Part shown: one piece after another, positions 7,576 to 15,874 of the stretch
How positions within the stretch are numbered: position 1 is the first letter of the stretch
Layout of the letters: each line of letters begins with the position of its first letter
From: Aquiflexum sp041751335
GTDB lineage: Bacteria; Bacteroidota; Bacteroidia; Cytophagales; Cyclobacteriaceae
DNA length: 26,875 nt
Direction: 5' to 3'
Assembly: GCF_041751335.1 (NCBI RefSeq)
Contig: NZ_JBGSXS010000295.1
Span: 1-26,875, forward strand
Notes under the pieces: generated by a model
What the model was told of the DNA's origin: nothing
Database searches by the model: none
The model's input: the letters and a program-made list of their open reading frames with translations, nothing else
Translations under genes and position numbers: made by a program

Positions 7576-8961
7576 ATGTCAAAAACAGTAAAGCTTAAGA
7601 AAGGATTCGATATTAAGCTCGTAGGCAAAGCTGAAAAGCAGCTTGCAGACTTCAAACCGGCCAAGACTTTTGCGATCAAGCCAACCGACTTTATTGGGAT
7701 GCTAAGACCAAAAGTAACTGTAAACGAGGGAGACGCTGTAAAAGCAGGAACTCCGGTTTTGTTCGACAAAGCAATGGAGAAGGTTCAATATGTAGCCCCT
7801 GTTTCCGGAGAAATTGTCGAGATCAAAAGAGGCGACAGAAGAAAATTATTGGAGATTAAAATCCTCGCTGATTCAGATATCAGTTATGAATCTTTCGATA
7901 AATTTTCCGAATCCGCAATCAACTCTCTTTCGAGAGAAGATGCAATCACTCAAATGACAAAAGGAGGCGTTTGGCCTCAAATTATCCAAAGACCTTTTGG
8001 TGTAGTAGCCAATCCTGACGACACCCCAAAATCCATCTTTATATCAGGATTTGACACCCATCCTCTATCACCTGACTATGGATTCATATTAAAAGGAGAA
8101 GAAAAAAATTTCCAAACAGGCATTCTTGTTCTTGGGAAACTAACTTCGGGCAAAGTTCATTTAAATGTAAATGCTGACGCAGAATTGTCCACAGTATATG
8201 CCAATGTGAATGGAGCAGAATTGAACAAATTCAGCGGTCCACATCCTGCAGGTAATGTCGGTGTGCAAATCCACCATCTTGATCCTATCAACAAGAATGA
8301 CATTGTTTGGACTGTAAACCCTTATGGTGTCGCACAAATAGGTAAATTATTCTTGGAAGGGCGTTACGATGCATCAAAAGTTATAGCCATTACAGGGTCA
8401 AGGGCTAAGAAAGCTACTTACACTAAAACATATATAGGTGCCTGTGTGGATACTTTTGTAAACGGAAATATTGGAACTGATTCAAAGACCGATCTTGCTC
8501 CGGAAACAAGAATTGTGTCAGGAAATGTCCTTACAGGTGAGAAAATTAATAAAGACGGATACCTTGGTTATTATGCCAATCAAATTACCATGTTGCCTGA
8601 AGGTGATTACTATGAGTTTTTAGGCTGGATGAAACCCACAGCTGACAAATTAAGCTATCATAGGGCATTAGGTCTTTTATCTTTCTTAAGTCCAAAAAAA
8701 GAATTTGTTTTGGATACAAATGTAAGAGGAGAGGAAAGAGCATTTGTCCAAACAGGTGTTTTTGAAAGCGTAACTCCTATGGATATCCTACCCGTCTATC
8801 TTCTGAAAGCCATCATGGCTGAGGATTATGATGAAATGGAGGAGTTGGGGATTTATGAAATAGTGGAAGAAGATCTTGCTTTGTGCGAATTTGTAGATGT
8901 TTCCAAACACCCGGTACAGGAAATAGTTAGAAAAGGAATAGATTTAATTCAATACAGTTAA
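7576..8961 (+). CDS. nqrA: Na+-translocating NADH:quinone oxidoreductase subunit A
   Basis: A 461-residue peripheral subunit of the sodium-pumping NADH:quinone oxidoreductase, with no transmembrane segments, which sits on the cytoplasmic face and contributes to quinone binding. The N-terminus (KLKKGFDIKLVGKAEK) and the barrel-sandwich region around residues 50-105 (GDAVKAGTPVLF, VAPVSGEIVEI) are typical for NqrA. GFDTHPLSPDYGF and HPAGNVGVQIHHLDPI are further conserved blocks. It opens the operon; nqrB starts 5 bases after its stop. Length is in the normal range. Confidence 0.96.
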   Translation: MSKTVKLKKGFDIKLVGKAEKQLADFKPAKTFAIKPTDFIGMLRPKVTVNEGDAVKAGTPVLFDKAMEKVQYVAPVSGEIVEIKRGDRRKLLEIKILADSDISYESFDKFSESAINSLSREDAITQMTKGGVWPQIIQRPFGVVANPDDTPKSIFISGFDTHPLSPDYGFILKGEEKNFQTGILVLGKLTSGKVHLNVNADAELSTVYANVNGAELNKFSGPHPAGNVGVQIHHLDPINKNDIVWTVNPYGVAQIGKLFLEGRYDASKVIAITGSRAKKATYTKTYIGACVDTFVNGNIGTDSKTDLAPETRIVSGNVLTGEKINKDGYLGYYANQITMLPEGDYYEFLGWMKPTADKLSYHRALGLLSFLSPKKEFVLDTNVRGEERAFVQTGVFESVTPMDILPVYLLKAIMAEDYDEMEELGIYEIVEEDLALCEFVDVSKHPVQEIVRKGIDLIQYS

Positions 8962-8966
8962 TCAAT

Positions 8967-10181
8967 ATGAAGTTTCTAAGAGATCTGTTGGATAAGCAGA
9001 AACCCCTCTTTCAAAAAGGAGGGAAATTAGAGAACCTTTATTATGCTTTTGAGGCTGGTGAGACATTTATGTTTTCTCCAAAGCATACAAACGGAATAAA
9101 GGGAGCTCAAATAAAAGATGCCATTGACCTGAAAAGGATGATGATCACGGTAGTCATAGCAATGATCCCGTGTTTATTGTTTGGTATTTACAACACAGGA
9201 CATCAGCATTTTCTTGCCACAGGCCAAACAGCAGGATTGTGGGAGGATTTTGGACCAAAACTATTATTAGGGCTGCAATTGGTTCTCCCGATTGTAATCG
9301 TAGCCTATGCAGCAGGTGGTCTAGTTGAGGCTGGATTTGCAGTAATCAGGAAACACCCTATCAATGAGGGATTCCTTGTGACAGGGATGTTAATTCCTCT
9401 GGTTGTACCTGCAACATTGCCTTTATGGCAGGTTGCCTTGGCAACAATATTTGCTGTAGTTATAGCCAAAGAAGTTTTTGGAGGTACAGGGATGAATATC
9501 CTGAACGTGGCCATGACTGCAAGGGCGTTTTTATATTTTGCATATCCTGCACAAATTTCAGGTGATCAGGTTTGGACTTACTTGGGGGATAAAGCCCCTG
9601 TTGATGGTTTTTCTGGAGCTACAGCATTGGCAGTAGCTTATAATGCGGGTGTTGACGGTGAACCGGTAACCAAAGCTTTAGCAGAACATAACACTATATT
9701 GGGAGACGGTATGTTCAGTTTTTCCAACTTGTTTATGGGTTGGATACCAGGTTCAATTGGAGAAACATCAACATTAATGGCCTTGATCGGTGCATTGATA
9801 TTGATTGGAACAGGAGTAGCCAGCTGGAAGATTATCGTAAGTGGTTTTGCAGGAGCCTACATTATGGCCTTTGTTATGAACCTTTTTGCTGTAAACGAAT
9901 ATATGGCAATGGCTCCGGAATATCATTGGGTAGTAGGTGGGCTTGCATTTGGCATTGTATTTATGGCGACTGATCCAGTTTCGGCTTCACAAACAGAAAC
10001 AGGCAAATGGATTTACGGTTTGCTAATTGGGGTTCTAACGGTAATTATCAGGGTAACTAACCCAGCCTATCCGGAAGGTATTATGCTTGCCGTTCTTTTC
10101 ATGAACGTCTTTGCCCCATTAATCGATTATTATGTAGTTAAAGCTAATAAGAACAGGAGGTTACAACGTGCAACAGTCTAA
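8967..10181 (+). CDS. nqrB: Na+-translocating NADH:quinone oxidoreductase subunit B
   Basis: A 404-residue integral membrane subunit with about ten hydrophobic segments. It carries riboflavin and a covalently bound FMN and takes part in sodium translocation. The FMN attachment motif SGAT is at residues 216-219, with Thr219 as the flavinylated residue, inside VDGFSGATALAVAY. KHPINEGFLVTG and FGGTGMNILN are conserved loops of the family. An N-terminal cytoplasmic stretch precedes the first membrane helix. The last 14 bases overlap nqrC. Covalent FMN attachment requires ApbE, which is not in this window. Confidence 0.96.
   Translation: MKFLRDLLDKQKPLFQKGGKLENLYYAFEAGETFMFSPKHTNGIKGAQIKDAIDLKRMMITVVIAMIPCLLFGIYNTGHQHFLATGQTAGLWEDFGPKLLLGLQLVLPIVIVAYAAGGLVEAGFAVIRKHPINEGFLVTGMLIPLVVPATLPLWQVALATIFAVVIAKEVFGGTGMNILNVAMTARAFLYFAYPAQISGDQVWTYLGDKAPVDGFSGATALAVAYNAGVDGEPVTKALAEHNTILGDGMFSFSNLFMGWIPGSIGETSTLMALIGALILIGTGVASWKIIVSGFAGAYIMAFVMNLFAVNEYMAMAPEYHWVVGGLAFGIVFMATDPVSASQTETGKWIYGLLIGVLTVIIRVTNPAYPEGIMLAVLFMNVFAPLIDYYVVKANKNRRLQRATV
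10155..10160 (+). promoter_or_regulatory. Strong Shine-Dalgarno for nqrC
   Basis: AGGAGG lies seven bases before the GTG start of nqrC at 10168, inside the end of nqrB. Strong Shine-Dalgarno sequences are rare in this phylum and in this window. It supports the GTG start and suggests reinitiation at the overlap. Confidence 0.6.
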
Positions 10182-10941
10182 CGCATATATCATCACATTT
10201 TCAATAATCCTGACAGTAGTTTTGGGATTATTGTTATCAGGGACTTCTCAGGTATTGGGACCGCTTCAGAAAAAAGCTGAGGATTTAGATACCAAGAAGC
10301 AAATTTTAGGTGCGGTATTGGAACCTGAAAAACTCAGTGCCATGAAACCCGAAGAAATACTTTCATTCTACGAAAACAGGATCGCTTCTAAGGTAGTGAA
10401 TATTGAAGGACAGGAAGTAGAAAATGATGCCGAAGGAAACCCGCTAGTTGCAGAGAAAGTCAATGTTGCCAAAAATTATAAAATGGCTCCGGAAAACAGG
10501 CAATACCCAATCTTTATGTATCACGCCGAGGGTAATCCCGAAGATGTCGAATCCTATGTTTTTCCAGTATATGGATCCGGTCTTTGGGATGAAATTTGGG
10601 GATACCTTGCATTGCAAACTGACCTGAATACTATTGAAGGTGTTACATTTTCCCATAAAGGAGAAACCCCTGGACTAGGAGCCAGAATCACTAACCAAGG
10701 AGTACAGCAACGGTATCAAGGTAAGGAGATTTTTGACGAATCAGGAAACCTGCAATCTGTGGCCATGCAAAAAGGAGAAGGTAAAGATTATTCTTCTGAC
10801 AAGCACAAGGTAGATGGATTGTCCGGCGCAACTATTACAGCAGTAGGTGTCAACAACATGTTGTATAATTACCTTGGCTATTACACGGCTTACTTGGAAA
10901 AACAGAAATCGCCACAGACTGACATTGCCGCTTTAAATTGA
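10168..10941 (+). CDS. nqrC: Na+-translocating NADH:quinone oxidoreductase subunit C
   Basis: A 257-residue subunit with one N-terminal transmembrane helix (about residues 7-25) and a periplasmic FMN-binding domain. The flavinylation motif SGAT is at 219-222 (Thr222) in KVDGLSGATITAVGV, matching the known covalent FMN site of NqrC. TPGLGARI (about residue 170) is the other conserved block of FMN-binding domains. The start is GTG at 10168, supported by the AGGAGG seven bases upstream and by the 14-base overlap with nqrB. FMN on NqrC and NqrB together form the electron path toward quinone. Confidence 0.96.
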   Translation: MQQSNAYIITFSIILTVVLGLLLSGTSQVLGPLQKKAEDLDTKKQILGAVLEPEKLSAMKPEEILSFYENRIASKVVNIEGQEVENDAEGNPLVAEKVNVAKNYKMAPENRQYPIFMYHAEGNPEDVESYVFPVYGSGLWDEIWGYLALQTDLNTIEGVTFSHKGETPGLGARITNQGVQQRYQGKEIFDESGNLQSVAMQKGEGKDYSSDKHKVDGLSGATITAVGVNNMLYNYLGYYTAYLEKQKSPQTDIAALN

Positions 10942-10966
10942 TTAAGAACGTTTCAACTTTAAAATA

Positions 10967-11650
10967 ATGAGTACAGAAACAGCACAAGTTGCAGAAGTAA
11001 AAAAGCCGGAAGAGGCACTTCTGTCCAAAAGAAGAAAAAAATTAGTAACCGACCCGCTAATTGATGACAATCCGATTACCATACAGGTATTGGGAATCTG
11101 TTCAGCCTTAGCCGTTACCACCCAGTTGCAGCCTACTTTGGTCATGGCTATCTCAGTAATATTTGTAATTGTAATGTCCAACCTTACCATTTCATTATTA
11201 AGGAATACTATCCCTACCAGAGTCAGAATTATTGTACAACTTGCCGTTGTGGCCACTTTGGTAACTTTGGTGAATGAGTTTTTAAAAGCATTTGCTTTTG
11301 ATATGTATAAAGAGCTATCTGTCTTCGTTGGATTGATTATCACCAATTGTATCGTAATGGGACGTCTTGAGGCATTTGCTTTGGGAAATAAACCTTACGA
11401 TTCAATTTTAGATGGTTTCGGTTCTGCATTGGGTTACGCATGGATTATTCTGGCGGTAGCATTCTTTAGAGAGTTGCTTGGATCAGGTTCTTTGTTTGGT
11501 GTGCCCATCTATGATGCGATATCAGGCTTGTTTGGAGAAGATTTCAATTTAGCAACCAATGGCTTGATGGTGTCTCCGGTTGGAGCATTCATTATCTTAG
11601 GACTGATCATTTGGGTACAGCGTACCAAAACTGGTTATGTAGAACATTAA
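10967..11650 (+). CDS. nqrD: Na+-translocating NADH:quinone oxidoreductase subunit D
   Basis: A 227-residue membrane subunit with about six hydrophobic helices. Cys45 (VLGICSALAV) and Cys128 (ITNCIVMGR) are the conserved pair that, with the matching pair in NqrE, hold an intramembrane iron-sulfur centre in NQR and RNF complexes. An N-terminal hydrophilic extension of about 25 residues (rich in E and K) is longer than in classic proteobacterial NqrD. ATG 10967 is preceded by a 25-base gap from nqrC. GRLEAFALGNKPYDSILDG is a conserved loop. Confidence 0.95.
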   Translation: MSTETAQVAEVKKPEEALLSKRRKKLVTDPLIDDNPITIQVLGICSALAVTTQLQPTLVMAISVIFVIVMSNLTISLLRNTIPTRVRIIVQLAVVATLVTLVNEFLKAFAFDMYKELSVFVGLIITNCIVMGRLEAFALGNKPYDSILDGFGSALGYAWIILAVAFFRELLGSGSLFGVPIYDAISGLFGEDFNLATNGLMVSPVGAFIILGLIIWVQRTKTGYVEH

Positions 11651-11665
11651 TAAATAAAGACAGAC

Positions 11666-12277
11666 ATGGAATTATTTAACTTAGCTATAAGATCAATATT
11701 TATTGAAAACATGGTTTTCGCATACTTTTTGGGGATGTGCTCTTTTTTGGCCGTCTCCAAAAAAGTAAGTACAGCGCTTGGTTTGGGTGCCGCGGTCATT
11801 TTCGTATTGACTGTTACTGTTCCAACCAATTGGCTTTTAAATGAATTTATCTTGAAAGAAGGAGGATTATCTTGGTTGGGAGAATCATTTGCCACAATCG
11901 ATCTTTCCTTTTTAAGATTTATCATGTTCATTGCCATTATTGCAGCTATGGTGCAGTTGGTGGAAATGGTCGTTGAAAAATTTGCTCCTGCCCTTTATGG
12001 GGCGTTGGGTATATTCCTCCCTCTGATTGCGGTAAACTGTGCTATTTTGGGCGGTTCACTCTTTATGGCTACGAGAGATTACACTTTAGCTGAAGCAACT
12101 GTTTATGGTTTTGGATCAGGAGTTGGATTTTTCTTGGCTATTATTGCCTTGGCCGCAATCCGGGAAAAATTGAAATACTCTAATGTACCCAATGGTCTAA
12201 AAGGTTTGGGAATCACGATGCTACTTACAGGACTAATGGGAATTGCGTTTATGTCCTTCATGGGAATTGACTTGTAG
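11666..12277 (+). CDS. nqrE: Na+-translocating NADH:quinone oxidoreductase subunit E
   Basis: A 203-residue membrane subunit homologous to NqrD but inserted in the opposite orientation in the known complex. Cys25 (FLGMCSFLAV) and Cys125 (AVNCAILGG) complete the iron-sulfur ligand set with NqrD. It is the last gene of the operon here: a strong terminator follows 24 bases after the stop. The FAD and [2Fe-2S] subunit NqrF, which accepts electrons from NADH and is normally encoded next, is absent from this position and from the rest of the window. Confidence 0.95.
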   Translation: MELFNLAIRSIFIENMVFAYFLGMCSFLAVSKKVSTALGLGAAVIFVLTVTVPTNWLLNEFILKEGGLSWLGESFATIDLSFLRFIMFIAIIAAMVQLVEMVVEKFAPALYGALGIFLPLIAVNCAILGGSLFMATRDYTLAEATVYGFGSGVGFFLAIIALAAIREKLKYSNVPNGLKGLGITMLLTGLMGIAFMSFMGIDL

Positions 12278-12301
12278 TTCCTAAAATAAATATCATTCAA
12301 G

Positions 12302-12330
12302 GCCCTGGAATTTCTTTCAGGGCTTTTTTT
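12302..12330 (+). terminator. Intrinsic terminator of the nqr operon
   Basis: GCCCTGGAA (12302-12310) pairs with TTTCAGGGC (12315-12323, one G-T pair) around a four-base loop and is followed by seven T residues at 12324-12330. This is the clearest rho-independent terminator in the window and marks the end of the operon after nqrE. Confidence 0.9.
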
Positions 12331-12468
12331 GCTTTAGGGTTACCTATAAATGATATTTTAATGATTGAGAAATCCCTATTCCTAAAACAGACCTGCATGG
12401 AATGTAACAAGCCCAATCAGGGATTTTCCCAAACGATTGCCTACTTTTACATATCTTAAAAATCAAAT

Positions 12469-13050
12469 ATGGCATTTACTTATAAAAGATTCCTGACTTA
12501 CTTCTTCCGTGGACTACTTTTCGTCGTTCCGATCGCCCTGACCATATATGTGATATTACTTATCTTACAGTTTTTGGATGGTATTCTTCCCATACCAGTA
12601 CCAGGACTTGGGATTGTAATCATGCTTGCCTTTATCACTTTTGTGGGTTTTCTAGCCAGCATTTTTGTTACCCGACCATTATTTGAAATTTTTGAGCGGT
12701 GGGTCTTCAAAATTCCATTAATCAACATCCTCTATACCAGTATCAAAGATCTGATGTCTGCATTTGTCGGAGATAAGAAAAAATTCAACATACCTGTAAT
12801 TGTGAAGCTTTCTGAAGGTATGTCCAGATTGGGATTTATCACCCAAGAAGACCTTTCTGTTTTGGAAGAAGATAATCTTGTTGCCATTTATTTTCCCCAC
12901 AGTTACAATTTTTCGGGTAATTTATATCTGGTACCACAAGAAAATGTACGTATCTTGAAAAATGTTTCGAGTACAGACATCATGAAATTCATTGTTTCTG
13001 GAGGTGTATCCATTTTACCTAAAATTGAAAATCAAAATCCAATAGATTAA
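12469..13050 (+). CDS. DUF502 family membrane protein
   Basis: A 193-residue protein with two transmembrane helices near the N-terminus (about residues 12-35 and 45-70) and a soluble C-terminal domain. FRGLLFVVPIALTIYVI, TRPLFEIFERW and KIPLINILYTSIKDL are typical of DUF502, a family found widely in bacteria with no settled function. Length matches. A TACTTTTA at 12442-12449 resembles a -7 box with one mismatch. It is probably monocistronic, or co-transcribed with the DUF1080 gene 56 bases downstream. Confidence 0.88.
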   Translation: MAFTYKRFLTYFFRGLLFVVPIALTIYVILLILQFLDGILPIPVPGLGIVIMLAFITFVGFLASIFVTRPLFEIFERWVFKIPLINILYTSIKDLMSAFVGDKKKFNIPVIVKLSEGMSRLGFITQEDLSVLEEDNLVAIYFPHSYNFSGNLYLVPQENVRILKNVSSTDIMKFIVSGGVSILPKIENQNPID

Positions 13051-13106
13051 TAGTGTTCAATACCAGATTAAAATTTCAATAACTTTAAACCTAAAAACAA
13101 AAAAAT

Positions 13107-13733
13107 ATGAAACGATTCTTAAGCCTCATTTCTTTAATCCTGTTTTCTACGGTGCTATTTGCCCAAGAGGATGGTTGGACTTCTTTGTTCAACGGGAAAA
13201 ACCTTGACGGGTGGAAAGTTTCGGAAAATCCATCTTCCTTTTCCGTAGTCAATGGTGAGATCAAAATAGACGGTCCACGTGCTCACGCTTTTTATGTTGG
13301 AGAAGTCAACAATGCAGATTTCAAAAATTTTGAATTCAGTGCGGAAGTAAAAACAATGCCCAAAGCCAATTCAGGAATATTTTTCCATACCAAATACCAA
13401 GAAACCGGTTGGCCTGATAAAGGTTATGAAGTTCAGGTAAATCAATCTCATAGTGATTGGAGAAAAACGGGAAGTCTATATTCCTTCAATGACGTGAAAG
13501 AAGTCTATGTTAAGGATGGGGAATGGTATACCGAACACATCATCGTCAAAGGAGACCATGTCACGGTAAAAATCAACGGTAAAACCGTGATGGAATACAT
13601 TGAGTCAGAAGACAAAAACAGACCAGCAAATGCAGGTGAAAAGAAAATCGATCAAGGTACTTTTGCCCTGCAGGCCCATGACCCTGAGAGTGTGATCTTT
13701 TATAGAAATATCAAAGTTAAAGTGCTTGATTAA
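13107..13733 (+). CDS. Secreted DUF1080 (3-keto-disaccharide hydrolase-like) protein
   Basis: A 208-residue protein with a signal peptide (hydrophobic core about residues 5-18, probable cleavage after LFA in TVLFAQEDGW). The mature part starts with the family signature SLFNGKNLDGWKV and continues as a concanavalin/LamG-like beta-sandwich: ANSGIFFHTKY, WPDKGYEVQVNQ and the C-terminal FALQAHDPESVIFYRNIKV are all typical of DUF1080. Members are abundant in Bacteroidota and Planctomycetes; some hydrolyse 3-keto-glycosides, but most are uncharacterised. There is no visible lipobox, so it should be periplasmic or secreted. Its stop codon overlaps the selD stop codon on the other strand. Substrate cannot be inferred from context. 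Confidence 0.9.
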   Translation: MKRFLSLISLILFSTVLFAQEDGWTSLFNGKNLDGWKVSENPSSFSVVNGEIKIDGPRAHAFYVGEVNNADFKNFEFSAEVKTMPKANSGIFFHTKYQETGWPDKGYEVQVNQSHSDWRKTGSLYSFNDVKEVYVKDGEWYTEHIIVKGDHVTVKINGKTVMEYIESEDKNRPANAGEKKIDQGTFALQAHDPESVIFYRNIKVKVLD

Positions 13734-14770
13734 ACGACTTTAACACTTATGGCTGATCGGGCTTGAAACTCCCCTATCAGCCATGCTTTTTGTTCTTGCT
13801 TTTCCAATAAAGATTCGAACTCTTTTTGAAATTCAGGATCAACAGCAACCAATAAGCCACCATTGGTCTGTGGATCGCAGAATTTGACCAATTCTATACC
13901 GATAATTCCTTCCGATTTGCTACTGTAGGCATTCCAGTTCCTGTAGGTATTATCAGGAAAAATAAATTGCGAAATGTATTCCTGAACACCTTCTATCAGA
14001 GGAATATCATTTCCTTGAATTTTTACGGTAAGGCCTGCACCTTCAGCCATTTCCACCAAATGCCCCAAAACACCAAAACCAGTCACATCAGTCATGGCAT
14101 GCACAAAATCTAAACATCCAAAAAAATTTCCAATGGTATTGATTTGGGAAGCATAATTAATCATGCTTGCATAATCTTCGAACTTGATTTTATCCCGTTT
14201 CAGTGCAGTGGCCAAAACACCTATACCGAGTGGCTTAGTGATATAAATCAAATCTCCCTCACGTGCACCCATATTGGTTTTGATGTTACTCGGATGAACA
14301 ATCCCATTGACCGATAGCCCAAAAATAGGATCCTTTGCAGCGATACTGTGACCTCCCGCCAAAGGGATTCCAGCTACATGACAGATCTCCCGTCCACCTT
14401 CCAAAACTACTCCTGCAAGCAACGGATCTATTTTTTCTACCGGCCAACTCAAAATGGCATTTGCAAAAACTGGCTTCCCTCCCATCGCAAAGACATCTGA
14501 TAAAGCATTTGCCGCAGCAATTCTTCCAAAATCAAAAGCATCATCCACAATTGGTGTAAAAAAATCAACTGTATTGATCATGGCCAAATCTTCGCTGATC
14601 TGGTAAACTGCCGCATCGTCTTTTGAGGCGTTTCCAACCAACAGTTTGGTATCCAGCAAATCAACAGATTTTCTATTAGCAAGGATACTATCCAGAACTG
14701 CTGGAGGAATTTTGCAACCACAACCTGAACCTTCACTGAATTGAGTTAATCTGATTTCTTGGTTTTCCAT
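13730..14770 (-). CDS. selD: Selenide, water dikinase (selenophosphate synthetase)
   Basis: A 346-residue enzyme that uses ATP to make selenophosphate, the activated selenium donor, from selenide. The N-terminal catalytic loop is GSGCGCKIPP with the key residue Cys17 (selenocysteine in some homologues, cysteine here) and Lys20. The ATP- and metal-binding blocks are present: NTVDFFTPIVDD, GGHSIAAKDPIFGLSVNG, TDVTGFGVLGHL and the C-terminal CDPQTNGGLL. Length matches. It overlaps the end of selU upstream by 25 bases, indicating one transcript, and its product is the substrate of SelU. Downstream it meets the DUF1080 gene tail to tail with a 4-base overlap and no terminator between. Confidence 0.96.
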   Translation of the reverse strand: MENQEIRLTQFSEGSGCGCKIPPAVLDSILANRKSVDLLDTKLLVGNASKDDAAVYQISEDLAMINTVDFFTPIVDDAFDFGRIAAANALSDVFAMGGKPVFANAILSWPVEKIDPLLAGVVLEGGREICHVAGIPLAGGHSIAAKDPIFGLSVNGIVHPSNIKTNMGAREGDLIYITKPLGIGVLATALKRDKIKFEDYASMINYASQINTIGNFFGCLDFVHAMTDVTGFGVLGHLVEMAEGAGLTVKIQGNDIPLIEGVQEYISQFIFPDNTYRNWNAYSSKSEGIIGIELVKFCDPQTNGGLLVAVDPEFQKEFESLLEKQEQKAWLIGEFQARSAISVKVV

Positions 14771-15798
14771 TGAATTTTATTTTTTATGGCTAAAAGTTTT
14801 TTTAATGAGCTTTCTTGGTTTTCATCACTCAAATCCAGTTCTACTATTTCATCCCTTTGGTGGTTTTTGAGGTCAAATTCGTAAGATTTGTCATAATATT
14901 GAAGCAAAATACTAATCCATAATTCCGGTTGATTGTTTTGAATTGCCTCAATTGATTCTGAAGTTCTAAGCCCTCCAAGTTTCTTTTGTAGGCGACTGAC
15001 AGCTGAGATAAGTTCTATTTTTGGCAATGAAGCATATTCAAACTTTATTTGGAAAATTCTTTGTTGAATGGTTTTTTGGATTTCAACTAAGGGAGCCTTT
15101 ACTATTGAGGCGTACAATTCATTCGCTAAAATCACTTTCCCAATCCTTCTGCTTTCGTTTTCAATCCATATGATTGCATTCTCTGGGATTTTAAAAAACT
15201 CTTCTGCAAGCATATTTTCAAATTGCTCAACACTTGGCTGTGGATTCATTCCAATCCCACCAAAAGACGAACCTTTATGACCTGCTAGTGATTCAAGATC
15301 TATGATGTGCTCACCTGATTCCTTTAGCTTTTTCAAAAGTAAGGTTTTACCAGCACCGGTTTTACCTCCTAAAGTCAGGAAATTCCTCTTCTTCCTTATC
15401 GTAATGTAGGTAAGCGTGCGGTAAACCTTATACCCTCCCTTCAATCTAAAAACTTCAAACCCGGCCATTCCCAATAACCACGACAAAATTTCACTTCTCA
15501 TGCCACCTCGCCAACAGTATATGAGTACTTTTTTCTCCGGAGTAAATACTAATGCATCTTTGATTATTGAATGGAATCTTGGACCAACAAGCTCAAATCC
15601 TTTTAACACAGCTTGCTGATTTCCTTGCTGCTTATATACAGTCCCGATTATTTTTCTTTCTTCATTATTCAAAATGGGCAAATTGATCGCTTCAGGTATA
15701 TGGCTTTGCCCATATTCCCCCTCACTTCTTGCATCCAAAATGGGAATACTTTTCCGTAATTTTAGAAATTCATCTAATTCGATTTGAACCTCTTTCAT
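14746..15798 (-). CDS. selU: tRNA 2-selenouridine synthase
   Basis: A 350-residue enzyme (also called MnmH or YbbB) that replaces sulfur with selenium at the wobble 2-thiouridine of certain tRNAs, using selenophosphate from SelD; it can also geranylate the thiouridine. The N-terminal rhodanese domain has the catalytic Cys95 in YCWRGGMRSE. The P-loop domain follows with GGKTGAGKT at 144-152 and the family's GSSFGGIG loop about 35 residues later. I start it at ATG 15798 (MKEVQIELDEF); the open frame extends 12 codons upstream but those overlap the trxA terminator hairpin and look unlike the family. selU and selD form a two-gene operon, sufficient for the selenouridine use of selenium. No selA, selB or selC is present in the window. 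Confidence 0.95.
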   Translation of the reverse strand: MKEVQIELDEFLKLRKSIPILDARSEGEYGQSHIPEAINLPILNNEERKIIGTVYKQQGNQQAVLKGFELVGPRFHSIIKDALVFTPEKKVLIYCWRGGMRSEILSWLLGMAGFEVFRLKGGYKVYRTLTYITIRKKRNFLTLGGKTGAGKTLLLKKLKESGEHIIDLESLAGHKGSSFGGIGMNPQPSVEQFENMLAEEFFKIPENAIIWIENESRRIGKVILANELYASIVKAPLVEIQKTIQQRIFQIKFEYASLPKIELISAVSRLQKKLGGLRTSESIEAIQNNQPELWISILLQYYDKSYEFDLKNHQRDEIVELDLSDENQESSLKKLLAIKNKIQWKTKKSD

Positions 15799-15823
15799 TA
15801 CATTGAATTTGGTTAAAAATAAA

Positions 15824-15856
15824 AATAGCCACAAAGAATGAACCTTTGTGGCTATT
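15824..15856 (-). terminator. Intrinsic terminator of trxA
   Basis: AATAGCCACAAAG (15824-15836) pairs perfectly with CTTTGTGGCTATT (15844-15856) around a 7-base loop. On the minus strand the hairpin follows the trxA stop by 18 bases and runs into TTTTATTTTT. It separates trxA from selU-selD, and the selU start lies only 25 bases beyond it. Confidence 0.85.
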
Positions 15857-15874
15857 GTTTGAAATATTCAAATT

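Noticed and set aside
15799..15834. Twelve-codon N-terminal extension of selU
   Set aside because: It overlaps the trxA terminator hairpin and the family normally begins close to MKEVQIELDEF, so the start was moved to 15798.
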